DNA of 64,000 nucleotides from positions 26,652,833 through 26,716,832 of the forward strand of contig JAQNBH010000011.1 in assembly GCA_028752905.1 (NCBI GenBank), written 5' to 3'. Positions 28,234-42,518 of this stretch are shown piece by piece (position 1 is the first letter of the stretch; every line of letters starts with the position of its first letter). Source of the stretch: Cladorhizidae sp. MBARI D1340-BT2 (taxonomy: Eukaryota; Porifera; Demospongiae; Poecilosclerida; Cladorhizidae). The notes under the pieces are model-generated. The model was not told the origin of the DNA, searched no databases, and saw only the letters and a list, made by a program, of their open reading frames with translations. The translations under genes and the position numbers were made by a program.

Positions 28234-31093
28234 AGTTGTTGCAACCTAGGTATACCCAGGCAGCTGATACAACCTAGGTATACCCAGGCAGTTGATGCAA
28301 CCTAGGTTTACCCAGGCAGCTGATACAACCTAGGTATATCAATGCAGCTGATGCAACCTAGGTATACCCAGGCAGTTGATGTAACCTAGAAATACTCAGG
28401 CAGTTGATGCAACCTGGGCAGTTGATGCAACCTAGGTATACCCAGGCAGTTGTTGCAATCTAGGTATAATCAGACAGTTGATGCAACCTAGGTATAGCCA
28501 GGCAGTAGATGCAACCTAGGTTTACCCGGGGAGTTGATGCAACCTAGGTATAGCCAGGCTGTTGATGCAAACTAAATATAGCCAGGCAGTGATACAACCA
28601 AGGCTATAAACAGGCAGTGGATGCAATCTAGGTATAGCCAGGCAGTTAATGCAATCTAGGTATACTCAGGCAGTAGATGCAATCTAGGTATAACCAGGCA
28701 GTTGATGCATCCTAGGTATACCCAGGCAGTTGATGCAACTAGGTATACCTATGCAGCTGATGTAATTTAGGTATACCCAAGCAGTTGATGCAACCTAGGT
28801 ATAGCCAGGCATTTGATGCAACCCAGGCAGTTGATGCAACCTAGGTATACCCATGCAGTTGATGCAAACTAGGTATAGCCAGGCAGTTGATGCAACCTAG
28901 GTATACCCAGGCAGTTGATGCAAACTATGTATAGCCAGGCACTTGATGCAACCTAAGTATAGCCAGGCAGTTATGCAACCTTGGTACACCCTGGCAGTTG
29001 ATGCAACCTAGGTATACCGAGGCAGTTGAATCAACCTAGGTAAACACAGGCAGTTGAAGTAACCAGGTATACCCAGGCAGTTGATGCAATCTACGTATAC
29101 CCAGGCAGCTGATGCAACCTAGGTATACACATGCAGTTGATGCAACCTAGGTATACCCAGGCAGCTGATACAATCTAGGTATACACAGGCAGTTGATGCA
29201 ACCTAGGTATACCCAGGTAGCTGATTCATCAACTAGATATACCCAGGCAGTTGATGCAACCTATGTATGACCAGGCAGCTGATACAATCTAGGTATACCC
29301 AGGCAGTTGATGCAACCTAGGTATACACAGGCAGCTGATACAATCTAGGCAATTGATGCAATCTAGGTATACCCAGGCAGCTGATACAACCTAGGTATAC
29401 CCAGGCAGATGATACAACCCAGGCAATTGATGCAACCTAGGTATAGCCAGGCAGTTGATTCAAACTAGGTATACCCAGGCAGCTGATGCAACGTAGGTAT
29501 ACCCACAGGCAGTTGATGCAACCTAGATATACTCAGGCAGTTAGTGCAACCTAGGTATACCCAGACAGTTGATGCAACCAAGGTATACCCAGGCAGTTGA
29601 TGCAACCTGGATATACCCAGTCAGTTGATGCAACCTAGGTATACCCAGGCAGCTGATGTAACATAGGTATACCCAGGCTGTAGATGCGACCTAGGTATAG
29701 CCAGGCAGCTGATGTAACCTAACAATACACAGGCAATGGATGCAACCTAGGTATAGCCAGGCATCTGATGTATACTAGGTATACTCAGGCAATTGTTGCA
29801 ACCTAGGTATACCCTGGCAGCTGATGCAACCTAAGTATACTCAGGAAGCTGATACAACCTAGGTATATTAAGACAGTTGATGCAACCTAGGTATACCCAA
29901 GCAGTTGATGCAATCTAGGTATATCTAGGCAGTTGATGCAACCTAGGTATACCAAGGCAGCTGATACAATCAAGGTATACCCAGGCAATTGTTGGAACCT
30001 AGGTATACCAAGTCACCAGATACAACCTAGGTATACCCAGGCAGCTGATACAACCTAGCAGTTGATGCTACCTAGGTATACCCAGGCAGTTGATACAACC
30101 TAGGTATATCCAGGCAGCTGATGCAACCTAGGTATACCCAGGTAGTTGATGTAACCTAGAAATACTCAGGCAGTTGATGCAACCTAGGCAGTTGATGCAA
30201 CCTAGGTATACCTAGGCAATTGATGCAACCTATGTATATCCAGACAGCTGATACAATCCAGGCAATCGATGCAATCTAGGTATATCCAGGCAGCTGATAC
30301 AACCTAGGTATACTCAGGCATATGATACAACCTACGTATACCCAGGCAGTTGATGCAACCTAGGTATACACAGGCAGCTGATACAATCTAGGCAATTGAT
30401 GCAATCTAGGTATACTCAGGCAGCTGATACAACCTAGGTATACCCAGGCATATGATACAACCCAGGCAATTGATGCAACCTAGGTATACCCAGGCAATTG
30501 ATTCAACCTAGGTAAACCCAGGCAGCTGATGCAAACTAGGTATATCCATAGGCAGTTGATGCAACCTAGATATACTCAGGCAGTTGGTGCAATCTAGGTA
30601 TATCCAGACAGTTGATGCAACCAAGGTATACCCAGGCAGTTGATCCAACCTGGGTATACCCAGTCATTTGATGCAACCTAGGTATACCCAGGCAGCAGAT
30701 GTAACATAGGCAGTAGATGCAACCTAGGTATAGCCAGGCAGCTGATGTAACCTAACAATACACAGGCAATGGATGCAACCTAGGTTAGCCAGGCAGCTGA
30801 TGCATACTAGGTATACTCAGGCAATTGAGGCAACCTAGGTATACACTGGCAGCTGATACAACCTAGGTATATTCAGACAGTTGATGCAACCCCAAGCAGT
30901 TGATGCAATCTAGGTATATCTAGGCAGTTGATGCATACTAGGTATACTCAGGCAATTGATGCAACCTAGGTATACCCTGGCAGCTGATGCAACCTAAGTA
31001 TACCCAGGCAGCTGATACAATCAAGGTATACCCAGGCAATTGTTGGAACCTAGGTATACCAAGTCAGCAGATACAACCTAGGTATACCCAGGC
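28234..31093 (+). repeat. Higher-order repeat B, copy 2 (2,860 bp)
   Basis: Second copy of unit B, with its landmark at 28525. It is about 157 bp longer than copy 1, a difference of five to six monomers. Confidence 0.8.
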
Positions 31094-33230
31094 AGTTGTT
31101 GCAACCTAGGTATACCCAGGCAGCTGATACAACCTAGGTATACCCAGGCAGTTGATGCAACCTAGGTTTACCCAGGCAGCTGATACAACCTAGGTATATC
31201 AATGCAGCTGATGCAACCTAGGTATACCCAGGCAGTTGATGTAACCTAGAAATACTCAGGCAGTTGATGCAACCTGGGCAGTTGATGCAACCTAGGTATA
31301 CCCAGGCAGTTGTTGCAATCTAGGTATAATCAGACAGTTGATGCAACCTAGGTAAAGCCAGGCAGTAGATGCAACCTAGGTTTACCCGGGGAGTTGATGC
31401 AACCTAGGTATAGCCAGGCTGTTGATGCAAACTAAATATAGCCAGGCAGTGATACAACCAAGGCTATACACAGACAGTGGATGCAATCTAGGTATAGCCA
31501 GGCAGTTAATGCAATCTAGGTATACTCAGGCAGTTGATGCAATCTAGGTATAACCAGGCAGTTGATGCATCCTAGGTATACCCAGGCAGTTGATGCAACT
31601 AGGTATACCTATGCAGCTGATGTAATTTAGGTATACCCAAGCAGTTGATGCAACATAGGTATAGCCAGGCATTTGATGCAACCCAGGCAGTTGATGCAAC
31701 CTAGGTATACCCATGCAGTTGATGCAAACTAGGTATAGCCAGGCAGTTGATGCAACCTAGGTATACCCAGGCAGTTGATGCAAACTATGTATAGCCAGGC
31801 ACTTGATGCAACCTAAGTATAGCCAGGCAGTTATGCAATCTTGGTACACCCTGGCAGTTGATGCAACCTAGGTATACCGAGGCATTTGAATCAACCTAGG
31901 TAAACACAGGCAGTTGAAGCAACCTAGGTATACCCAGGCAGTTGATGCAACCTACGTATACCCAGGCAGCTGATGCAACCTAGGTATACCCATGCAGTTG
32001 ATGCAACCTAGGTATACCCAGGCAGCTGATACAATCTAGGTATACACAGGCAGTTGATGCAACCTAGGTATACCCAGGTAGCTGATTCATCAACTAGATA
32101 TACCCAGGCAGTTGATGCAACCTATGTATGCCCAGGCAGCTGATACAATCTAGGTATACCCAGGCAGTTGATGCAACCTAGGTATAAACAGGCAGCTGAT
32201 ACAATCTAGGCAATTGATGCAATCTAGGTATAACCAGGCAGCTGATACAACCTAGGTATACCCAGGCAGATGATACAACCCAGGCAATTGATGCAACCTA
32301 GGTATACCCAGGCAGTTGATTCAAACTAGGTATACCCAGGCAGCTGATGCAACGTAGGTATACCCACAGGCAGTTGATGCAACCTAGATATACTCAGGCA
32401 GTTTGTGCAACCTAGGTATACCCAGACAGTTGATGCAACCAAGGTATACCCAGGCAGTTCATGCAACCTGGATATACCCAGTCAGTTGATGCAACCTAGG
32501 TATACCCAGGCAGCTGATGTAACATAGGTATACCCAGGCAGTAGATGCGACCTAGGTATAGCCAGGCAGCTGATGTAACCTAACAATACACAGGCAATGG
32601 ATGCAACCTAGGTATAGCCAGGCATCTGATGTATACTAGGTATACTCAGGCAATTGTTGCAACCTAGGTATACCCTGGCAGCTGATGCAACCTAAGTATA
32701 CCCAGGAAGCTGATACAACCTAGGTATATTAAGACAGTTGATGAAACCTAGGTATACCCAAGCAGTTGATGCAATCTAGGTATATCTAGGCAGTTGATGC
32801 AACCTAGGTATACCAAGGCAGCTGATACAATCAAGGTATACCCAGGCAATTGTTGGAACCTAGGTATACCAAGTCGCCAGATACAACCTAGGTATACCCA
32901 GGCAGCTGATACAACCTAGCAGTTGATGCAACCTAGGTATACCCAGGCAGTTCAAACAACCTAGGTATATCCAGGCAGCGGATGCAACCTAGGTATACCC
33001 AGGTAGTTGATGTAACCTAGAAATACTCCGGCAGTTGATGCAACCTAGGCAGTTGATGCAACCTAGGTATACCTAGGCAATTGATGCAACCTATGTATAT
33101 CCAGACAGCTAATACAATCCAGGCAATCGATGCAATCTAGGTATATCCAGGCAGCTGATACAACCTAGGTATACCCAGGCATATGATACAACCTACGTAT
33201 ACCCAGGCAATTGATGCAACCTTGGTATAC
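31094..33230 (+). repeat. Higher-order repeat B, copy 3 (truncated)
   Basis: Third copy of unit B, with its landmark at 31385. It breaks off near 33230, where the array switches to monomers related to segment P and unit C. Together with the following DNA to about 34960 it is repeated at 42519-46385 with an exact offset of 11,425 bp. Confidence 0.78.
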
Positions 33231-33756
33231 TCAGGCAGTTGATTCAACCTAGGTATACCCAAGCAGCTGATGCAACCCAGGCAGTTGATGCAACCTAGAT
33301 ATACTCAGGCAGTTGGTGCAACCTAGGTATACCCAGACAGTTGATGCAACCAAGGTATACACAGGCAGTTGATCCAACCTGGGTATACCCAGGCAGTTGT
33401 TGCAACCTAGGTATACCCACGCAGTTGATGCAACCTAGGTATAGCCAGGCAGTTGATACAAACTAGGTATACCAGGCAGTTGATGCAACCTAGATATACT
33501 CAGGCAGTTGATGCAACCTAGGTATAGCCAGTCAATTGATGCAAACTAGGTATACCCAGGCGTTTGATGCAAGCAAGGTATACACAGGCAATTGATGCAA
33601 CCTAGGTATACCCACGTAGATGATGCAATTAGGCATACCCAAGCACTGAATGCAACCTAGGTATTCCCAGACAGCTGATGCAACATAGGTATACCCAGGC
33701 AGTTGATGCAACCTAGGTATACCCAGGCAGCTGATGTAACCTAAGTATACACAGGC

Positions 33757-36010
33757 AAAGGATGCAACCTAGGTATAGCCAGGCAATTGATAGAACCTAG
33801 GTATACCCAGGCAGTTGATGCAACCTAGATATACCCAGACAGCTGATGCAACATAGGTATACCCAGGCAGTTCATGCAACCTAGGTATACCCAGAGAGCT
33901 GATGTAACCTAAGAATACACAGGCCATGGATGCAACCGAGGTATAGCCAGGCATCTGATGCATACTAGGTATACTCAGGCAATTGATGTAACCTAGGTAT
34001 ACCCAGGCAGCTGATGCAAACTAAATATACCCAGGAAGCTGATACAACCTAGGTATACTCAGACAGTTGATGCAACCTAGGTAAACCCAGGCAGCTGATA
34101 CAATCAAGGTATACCCAGGCAATTAATGGAACCTAGGTATACCCAGGCAGCTGATACAACCTAGGTATACCCAGGCAGTTAATGCAAACTAGGTATACCA
34201 AGGCAGCTGATACAATCTAGGTATACCCAGGCAATTGATGCAATCTAGGTATACCCAGGCGGCTGATGCAACCTAGATATAGTCAGGCAGTTGATGTAAC
34301 CTATGTATACCCAGACAGTTGATGCAACCAAGGTATACCCAGGCTGTTGATGCAACCTAGGTATACCCAGGCAGGTGATGCAACCTAGGTATACCCAGAC
34401 AGCTGATCCATACTTGGTATACTCAGGCAATTGATGCAACCTAGGTATACCCTGGCAGCTGACGCAACCTAAGTATACCCAGGAAGCTGATACAACCTAG
34501 GTATATTCAGACAGTTGATGCAACCTAGGTATACCCAAGTAGTTGATGCAATCTAGGTATATCTAGGCAGTTGATGCAACATATGTATACCCAGGCAGTT
34601 GATGCAACCTAGGTATACCCACCCAGGCAGCTGATGTAACCTAAGAATACACAGGCAATGGATGCAACCGAGGTATAGCCAGGCATCTGATACATACTAG
34701 GTATACTCAAGCAATTGATGCAACCTAATTATACCCAGGCAGCTGATGCAACCTAGGTATACCTAGGAAGCTCATACAACCTAGGTATACTCAGACAGCT
34801 GATGCAACCTAGGTATACCCAGGCAGCTGATACAATCAAGGTATACCCAGGCAATTGATGGAACCTAGGTATATCCAGGCAGCTGATACAACCTAGGTAT
34901 ACCCAGGCAGTTAATGCAACCTAGGTATACCAAGGTATCTGATACAATCTAGGTATACCCATGCAGTTGAATCAACCTAGATATACACAGGCAGTTGAAG
35001 CAACCTAGGTATACCCAGGCAGTTGATGCAATCTACGTATACCCAGGCAGCTGATGCAACCTAGGTATACCAATGCAGTTGATGCAACCTAGGTATACCC
35101 AGGTAGCTGATACAATCTAGGTATACCCAGGCAGTTGATGCAACCTAGGTATACCCAGGTAGCTGATTCAACCTAGGTATACCCAGGCAGTTGATGCAAC
35201 CTATGTATGCCCAGGCAGCTGATACAATCTAGGTATACCCAGACAGTTGATGCAAACTAGGTATACACAGGCAGCTGATACAATCTCGGTATACCCAGGA
35301 AATTGATGCAATCTAGGTATACCCAGGCAGCTGATACAACCTAGGTATACCCAGGCAGATGATACAACCCAGGCAATCCTAGGTATACCCATGCATTTGA
35401 TGCAACCTAGGTATACCCAGGCAGCTGATACAATCTAGGTATACCCAGGCAGTTGAAGCAACCTAGGTATACCCAGGTAGCTGATTCAACCTAGGTATAC
35501 CCAGGCAGTTGATGCAACCTATGTATGCCCAGGCAGCTGATAGAATCTAGGTATACCCAGGCAGTTCATGCAACCTAGGTATACACAGGCAGCTGATACA
35601 ATCTAGGTATATCCAGGCAATTGATGCAATCTAGGTATACCCAGGCAGCTGATACAACCTAGGTATACCCAGGCAGATGATACAACCTAGGTATACCCAG
35701 GCAATTGATGCAACCTAGGTATACCCGGGCAGTTGATTCAACCTAGGTATACCAAGGCAGCTTATGCAACCTAGGTATACCCAGGCAGTTGATGCAACCT
35801 AGATATACTCAGGCAGTTGGTGCAACCTAGGTATACCCAGACAGTTGATGCAACCAAGGTATATGCAGGTAGATGATGCAATTAGGTATACCCAAGCAGT
35901 GGCTGCAACCTAGGTATACCCAGACAGCTGATGCAACATAGGTATAACCCAGGCAGTTGATGCAACCTAGGTATACCCAGGCAGCTGATGTAACCTAAGT
36001 ATATACAGGC
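33757..36010 (+). repeat. Higher-order repeat C, copy 1 (2,254 bp)
   Basis: First of two tandem copies with a period of 2,254 bp. The minus-strand open frames at 35201-35392 and 37455-37646 have identical translations at this offset. The unit begins with material like segment P and ends with ATGCAGGTAGATGATGC variants. Confidence 0.8.
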
Positions 36011-38264
36011 AAAGGATGCAACCGAGGTATAGCCAGGCAATTGATAGAACCTAGGTATACCCAGGCAGTTGATGCAACCTAGATATACACAGACAGCTGA
36101 TGCAACATAGGTATACCCAGGCAGTTCATGCAACCTAGGTATACCCAGAGAGCTGATGTAACCTAAGAATACACAGGCCATGGATGCAACCGAGGTATAG
36201 CCAGGCATCTGATGCATACTAGGTATACTCAGGCAATTGATGTAACCTAGGTATACCCAGGCAGCTGATGCAAACTAAATATACCCAGGAAGCTGATACA
36301 ACCTAGGTATACTCAGACAGTTGATGCAACCTAGGTATACCCAGGCAGCTGATACAATCAAGGTATACCCAGGCAATTAATGGAACCTAGGTATACCCAG
36401 GCAGCTGATACAACCTAGGTATACCCAGGCAGTTAATGCAAACTAGGTATACCAAGGCAGCTGATACAATCTAGGTATACCCAGGCAATTGATGCAATCT
36501 AGGTATACCCAGGCGGCTGATGCAACCTAGATATAGTCAGGCAGTTGATGTAACCTATTTATACCCAGACAGTTGATGCAACCAAGGTATACCCAGGCTG
36601 TTGATGCAACCTAGGTATACCCAGGCAGGTGATGCAACCTAGGTATACCCAGACAGCTGATCCATACTAGGTATACTCAGGCAATTGATGCAACCTAGGT
36701 ATACCCTGGCAACTGACGCAACCTAAGTATACCCAGGAAGCTGATACAACCTAGGTATATTCAGACAGTTGATGCAACCTAGGTATACCCAAGTAGTTGA
36801 TGCAATCTAGGTATATCTAGGCAGTTGATGCAACATAGGTATACCCAGGCAGTTGATGCAACCTAGGTATACCCACCCAGGCAGCTGATGTAACCTAAGA
36901 ATACACAGGCAATGGATGCAACCGAGGTATAGCCAGGCATCTGATACATACTAGGTATACTCAAGCAATTGATGCAACCTAATTATACCCAGGCAGCTGA
37001 TGCAACCTAGGTATACCTAGGAAGCTCATACAACCTAGGTATACTCAGACAGCTGATGCAACCTAGGTATACCCAGGCAGCTGATACAATCAAGGTATAC
37101 CCAGGCAATTGATGGAACCTAGGTATATCCAGGCAGCTGATACAACCTAGGTATACCCAGGCAGTTAATGCAACCTAGGTATACCAAGGTATCTGATACA
37201 ATCTAGGTATACCCATGCAGTTGAATCAACCTAGATATACACAGGCAGTTGAAGCAACCTAGGTATACCCAGGCAGTTGATGCAATCTACGTATACCCAG
37301 GCAGCTGATGCAACCTAGGTATACCAATCCAGTTGATGCAACCTAGGTATACCCAGGTAGCTGATACAATCTAGGTATACCCAGGCAGTTGATGCAACCT
37401 AGGTATACCCAGGTAGCTGATTCAACCTAGGTATACCCAGGCAGTTGATGCAACCTATGTATGCCCAGGCAGCTGATACAATCTAGGTATACCCAGACAG
37501 TTGATGCAAACTAGGTATACACAGGCAGCTGATACAATCTCGGTATACCCAGGAAATTGATGCAATCTAGGTATACCCAGGCAGCTGATACAACCTAGGT
37601 ATACCCAGGCAGATGATACAACCCAGGCAATCCTAGGTATACCCATGCATTTGATGCAACCTAGGTATACCCAGGCAGCTGATACAATCTAGGTATACCC
37701 AGGCAGTTGAAGCAACCTAGGTATACCCAGGTAGCTGATTCAACCTAGGTATACCCAGGCAGTTGATGCAACCTATGTATGCCCAGGCAGATGATAGAAT
37801 CTAGGTATACCCAGGCAGTTCATGCAACCTAGGTATACACAGGCAGCTGATACAATCTAGGTATATCCAGGCAATTGATGCAATCTAGGTATACCCAGGC
37901 AGCTGATACAACCTAGGTATACCCAGGCAGATGATACAACCTAGGTATACCCAGGCAATTGATGCAACCTAGGTATACCCGGGCAGTTGATTCAACCTAG
38001 GTATACCAAGGCAGCTTATGCAACCTAGGTATACCCAGGCAGTTGATGCAACCTAGATATACTCAGGCAGTTGGTGCAACCTAGGTATACACAGACAGTT
38101 GATGCAACCAAGGTATATGCAGGTAGATGATGCAATTAGGTATACCCAAGCAGTGGCTGCAACCTAGGTATACCCAGACAGCTGATGCAACATAGGTATA
38201 ACCCAGGCAGTTGATGCAACCTAGGTATACCCAGGCAGCTGATGTAACCTAAGTATATACAGGC
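36011..38264 (+). repeat. Higher-order repeat C, copy 2 (2,254 bp)
   Basis: Second tandem copy of unit C, near identical to the first. The match ends near 38265, where the array switches to monomers like those at about 20220-21690 in the 3,869-bp unit. Confidence 0.8.
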
Positions 38265-39676
38265 AATGGATGCAACCTATGTATAGCCAGGCAGTAGATA
38301 CAACCTAGGTTTACCCGGGCAGTTGATGCAACCTAGGTATAGCCAGGCTGTTGATGCAACCTAAATATAGCCAGGCAGTGATACAACCAAGGCTATACAC
38401 AGTCAGTTGATGCAACCTAGGTATAGCTAGGCAGTTAATGCAATCTAGGTATACTCAGGCAGTTGATGCAATCTAGGTATAACCAGGCAGTTGATGCATC
38501 CTAGGTATACCCAGGCAGTTGATGCAACTAGGTTTACCTATGCAGCTGATGTAATTTAGGTATACCCAAGCAGTTGATGCAACCTAGGTATACCCAGGCA
38601 TTTGATGCAATCCAGGCAGTTGATGCAACCTAGGAATGTATACCCATGAAGTTGATGCAAACTAGGTATAGCCAGGCAGTTGATGCCACCTAGGTATACC
38701 CAGGCAGTTGATGCAAACTATGTATAGCCAGGCACTTGATGCAACCTAGGTATACCCATGCAGTTGATGCAACCTATGTATGCCCAGGCAGCTGATACAA
38801 TCTAGGTATACCCAGGCAGTTGATGCAACCTAGGTATACACAGGCAGCTGATACAATCTAGGCAATTGATGCAATCTAGGTATACCCAGGCAGCTGATAC
38901 AACCTAGGTATACCCAGGCATATGATACAACCCAGGCAATTGATGCAACCTAGGTATACCCAGGCAATTGATTCAACCTAGGTAAACCCAGGCAGCTGAT
39001 GCAACCTAGGTATATCCATAGGCAGTTGATGCAACCTAGATATACTCAGGCAGTTGGTGCAATCTAGGTATATCCAGACAGTTGATGCAACCAAGGTATA
39101 TTCAGGCAGTTGATCCAACCTGGGTATACCCAGTCAGTTGATGCAACCTAGGTATACCCAGGCAGCTGATGTAACATAGGCAGTAGATGCAACCTAGGTA
39201 TAGCCAGGCAGCTGATGTAACCTAACAATACACAGGCAATGAATGCAACCTAGGTTAGCCAGGCAGCTGATGCATACTAGGTATACTCAGGCAATTGAGG
39301 CAACCTAGGTATACACTGGCAGCTGATGCAACCTAAGTATACCCAGGAAGCTGATACAACCTAGGTATATTCAGACAGTTGATGCAACCCCAAGCAGTTG
39401 ATGAAATCTAGGTATATCTAGGCAGTTGATGCATACTAGGTATACTCAGGCAATTGATGCAACCTAGGTATACCCTGGCAGCTGATGCAACCTAAGTATA
39501 CCCAGGCAGCTGATACAATCAAGGTATACCCAGGCAATTGTTGGAACCTAGGTATACCAAGTCAGCAGATACAACCTAGGTATACCCAGGCAGCTGATAC
39601 AATCAAGGTATACCCAGGCAATTGTTGGAACCTAGGTATACCAAGTCAGCAGATACAACCTAGGTATACCCAGGCA
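38265..39676 (+). repeat. Satellite segment related to the 3,869-bp unit
   Basis: This stretch resembles about 20220-21690, including the TTTACCCGGGCAG and GATGCCACC variants. Near 39505-39665 an 84-bp triple monomer is duplicated in tandem, which creates a 68-codon plus-strand open frame with an internal 28-residue repeat. I do not regard that frame as a gene. Confidence 0.65.
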
Positions 39677-42518
39677 GTTGTTGCAACCTAGGTATACCAA
39701 GGCAGCTGATACAACCTAGGTATACCCAGGCAGTTGATGCAACCTAGGTTTACCCAGGCAGCTGATACAACCTAGGTATATCAATGCAGCTGATGCAACC
39801 TAGGTATACCCAGGCAGTTGATGTAACCTAGAAATACTCAGGCAGTTGATGCAACCTGGGCAGTTGATGCAACCTAGGTATACCCAGGCAGTTGTTGCAA
39901 TCTAGGTATAATCAGACAGTTGATGCAACCTAGGTAGAGCCAGGCAGTAGATGCAACCTAGGTTTACCCGGGGAGTTGATGCAACCTAGGTATAGCCAGG
40001 CTGTTGATGCAAACTAAATATAGCCAGGCAGTGATACAACCAAGGCTATACACAGGCAGTGGATGCAATCTAGGTATAGCCAGGCCGTTAATGCAATCTA
40101 GGTATACTCAGGCAGTTGATGCAATCTAGGTATAACCAGGCAGTTGATGCATCCTAGGTATACCCAGGCAGTTGATACAACTAGGTATACCTATGCAGCT
40201 GATGTAATTTAGGTATACCCAAGCAGTTGATGCAACATAGGTATAGCCAGGCATTTGATGCAACCCAGGCAGTTGATGCAACCTAGGTATACCCATGCAG
40301 TTGATGCAAACTAGGTATAGCCAGGCAGTTGATGCAACCTAGGTATACCCAGGCAGTTGATGCAAACTATGTATAGCCAGGCACTTGATGCAACCTAAGT
40401 ATAGCCAGGCAGTTATGCAATCTTGGTACACCCTGGCAGTTGATGCAACCTAGGTATACCGAGGCAGTTGAATCAACCTAGGTAAACACAGGCAGTTGAA
40501 GCAACCTAGGTATACCCAGGCAGTTGATGCAACCTACGTATACCCAGGCAGCTGATGCAACCTAGGTATACCCATGCAGTTGATGCAACCTAGGTATACC
40601 CAGGCAGCTGATACAATCTAGGTATACACAGGCAGTTGATGCAACCTAGGTATACCCAGGTAGCTGATTCATCAACTAGATATACCCAGGCAGTTGATGC
40701 AACCTATGTATGCCCAGGCAGCTGATACAATCTAGGTATACCCAGGCAGTTGATGCAACCTAGGTATACACAGGCAGCTGATACAATCTAGGCAATTGAT
40801 GCAATCTAGGTATACCCAGGCAGCTGATACAACCTAGGTATACCCAGGCAGATGATACAACCCAGGCAATTGATGCAACCTAGGTATACCCAGGCAGTTG
40901 ATTCAAACTAGGTATACCCAGGCAGCTGATGCAACGTAGGTATACCCACAGGCAGTTGATGCAACCTAGATATACTCAGGCAGTTGGTGCAAACTAGGTA
41001 TACCCAGACAGTTGATGCAACCAAGGTATACCCAGGCAGTTCATGCAACCTGGATATACCCAGTCAGTTGATGCAACCTAGGTATACCCAGGCAGCTGAT
41101 GTAACATAGGTATACCCAGGCAGTAGATGCGACCTAGGTATAGCCAGGCAGCTGATGTAACCTAACAATACACAGGCAATGGATGCAACCTAGGTATAGC
41201 CAGGCATCTGATGTATAATAGGTATACTCAGGCAATTGTTGCAACCTAGGTATACCCTGGCAGCTGATGCAACCTAAGTATACCCAGGAAGCTGATACAA
41301 CCTAGGTATATTAAGACAGTTGATGCAACCTAGGTATACCCAAGCAGTTGATGCAATCTAGGTATATCTAGGCAGTTGATGCAACCTAGGTATACCAAGG
41401 CAGCTGATACAATCAAGGTATACCCAGGCAATTGTTGGAACCTAGGTATACCAAGTCGCCAGATACAACCTAGGTATACCCAGGCAGCTGATACAACCTA
41501 GCAGTTGATGCAACCTAGGTATACCCAGGCAGTTGATACAACCTAGGTATATCCAGGCAGCGGATGCAACCTAGGTATACCCAGGTAGTTGATGTAACCT
41601 AGAAATACTCAGGCAGTTGATGCAACCTAGGCAGTTGATGCAACCTAGGTATACCTAGGCAATTGATGCAACCTATGTATATCCAGACAGCTAATACAAT
41701 CCAGGCAATCGATGCAATCTAGGTATATCCAGGCAGCTGATACAACCTAGGTATACCCAGGCATATGATACAACCTACGTATACCCAGGCAATTGATGCA
41801 ACCTTGGTATACTCAGGCAGTTGATTCAACCTAGGTATACCCAAGCAGCTGATGCAACCCAGGCAGTTGATGCAACCTAGGTATACCCAGGCAATTGATT
41901 CAACCTAGGTAAACCCAGGCAGCTGATGCAACCTAGGTATATCCATAGGCAGTTGATGCAACCTAGATATACTCAGGCAGTTGGTGCAATCTAGGTATAT
42001 CCAGACAGTTGATGCAACCAAGGTATATCCAGGCAGTTGATCCAACCTGGGTATACCCAGTCAGTTGATGCAACCTAGGTATACCCAGGCAGCTGATGTA
42101 ACATAGGCAGTAGATGCAACCTAGGTATAGCCAGGCAGCTGATGTAACCTAACAATACACAGGCAATGGATGCAACCTAGGTTAGCCAGGCAGCTGATGC
42201 ATACTAGGTATACTCAGGCAATTGAGGCAACCTAGGTATACACTGGCAGCTGATGCAACCTAAGTATACCCAGGAAGCTGATACAACCTAGGTATATTCA
42301 GACAGTTGATGCAACCCCAAGCAGTTGATGAAATCTAGGTATATCTAGGCAGTTGATGCATACTAGGTATACTCAGGCAATTGATGCAACCTAGGTATAC
42401 CCTGGCAGCTGATGCAACCTAAGTATACCCAGGCAGCTGATACAATCAAGGTATACCCAGGCAATTGTTGGAACCTAGGTATACCAAGTCAGCAGATACA
42501 ACCTAGGTATACCCAGGC
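39677..42518 (+). repeat. Higher-order repeat B, copy 4 (2,842 bp)
   Basis: Fourth copy of unit B, with its landmark at 39967. It is separated from copies 1-3 by the unit C block, so B and C blocks are interleaved. Confidence 0.78.

Noticed and set aside
39485..39691. Plus-strand 68-codon frame with an internal 28-residue repeat
   Set aside because: It is an 84-bp duplication of three satellite monomers that happens to lack stops, with no evidence of coding.
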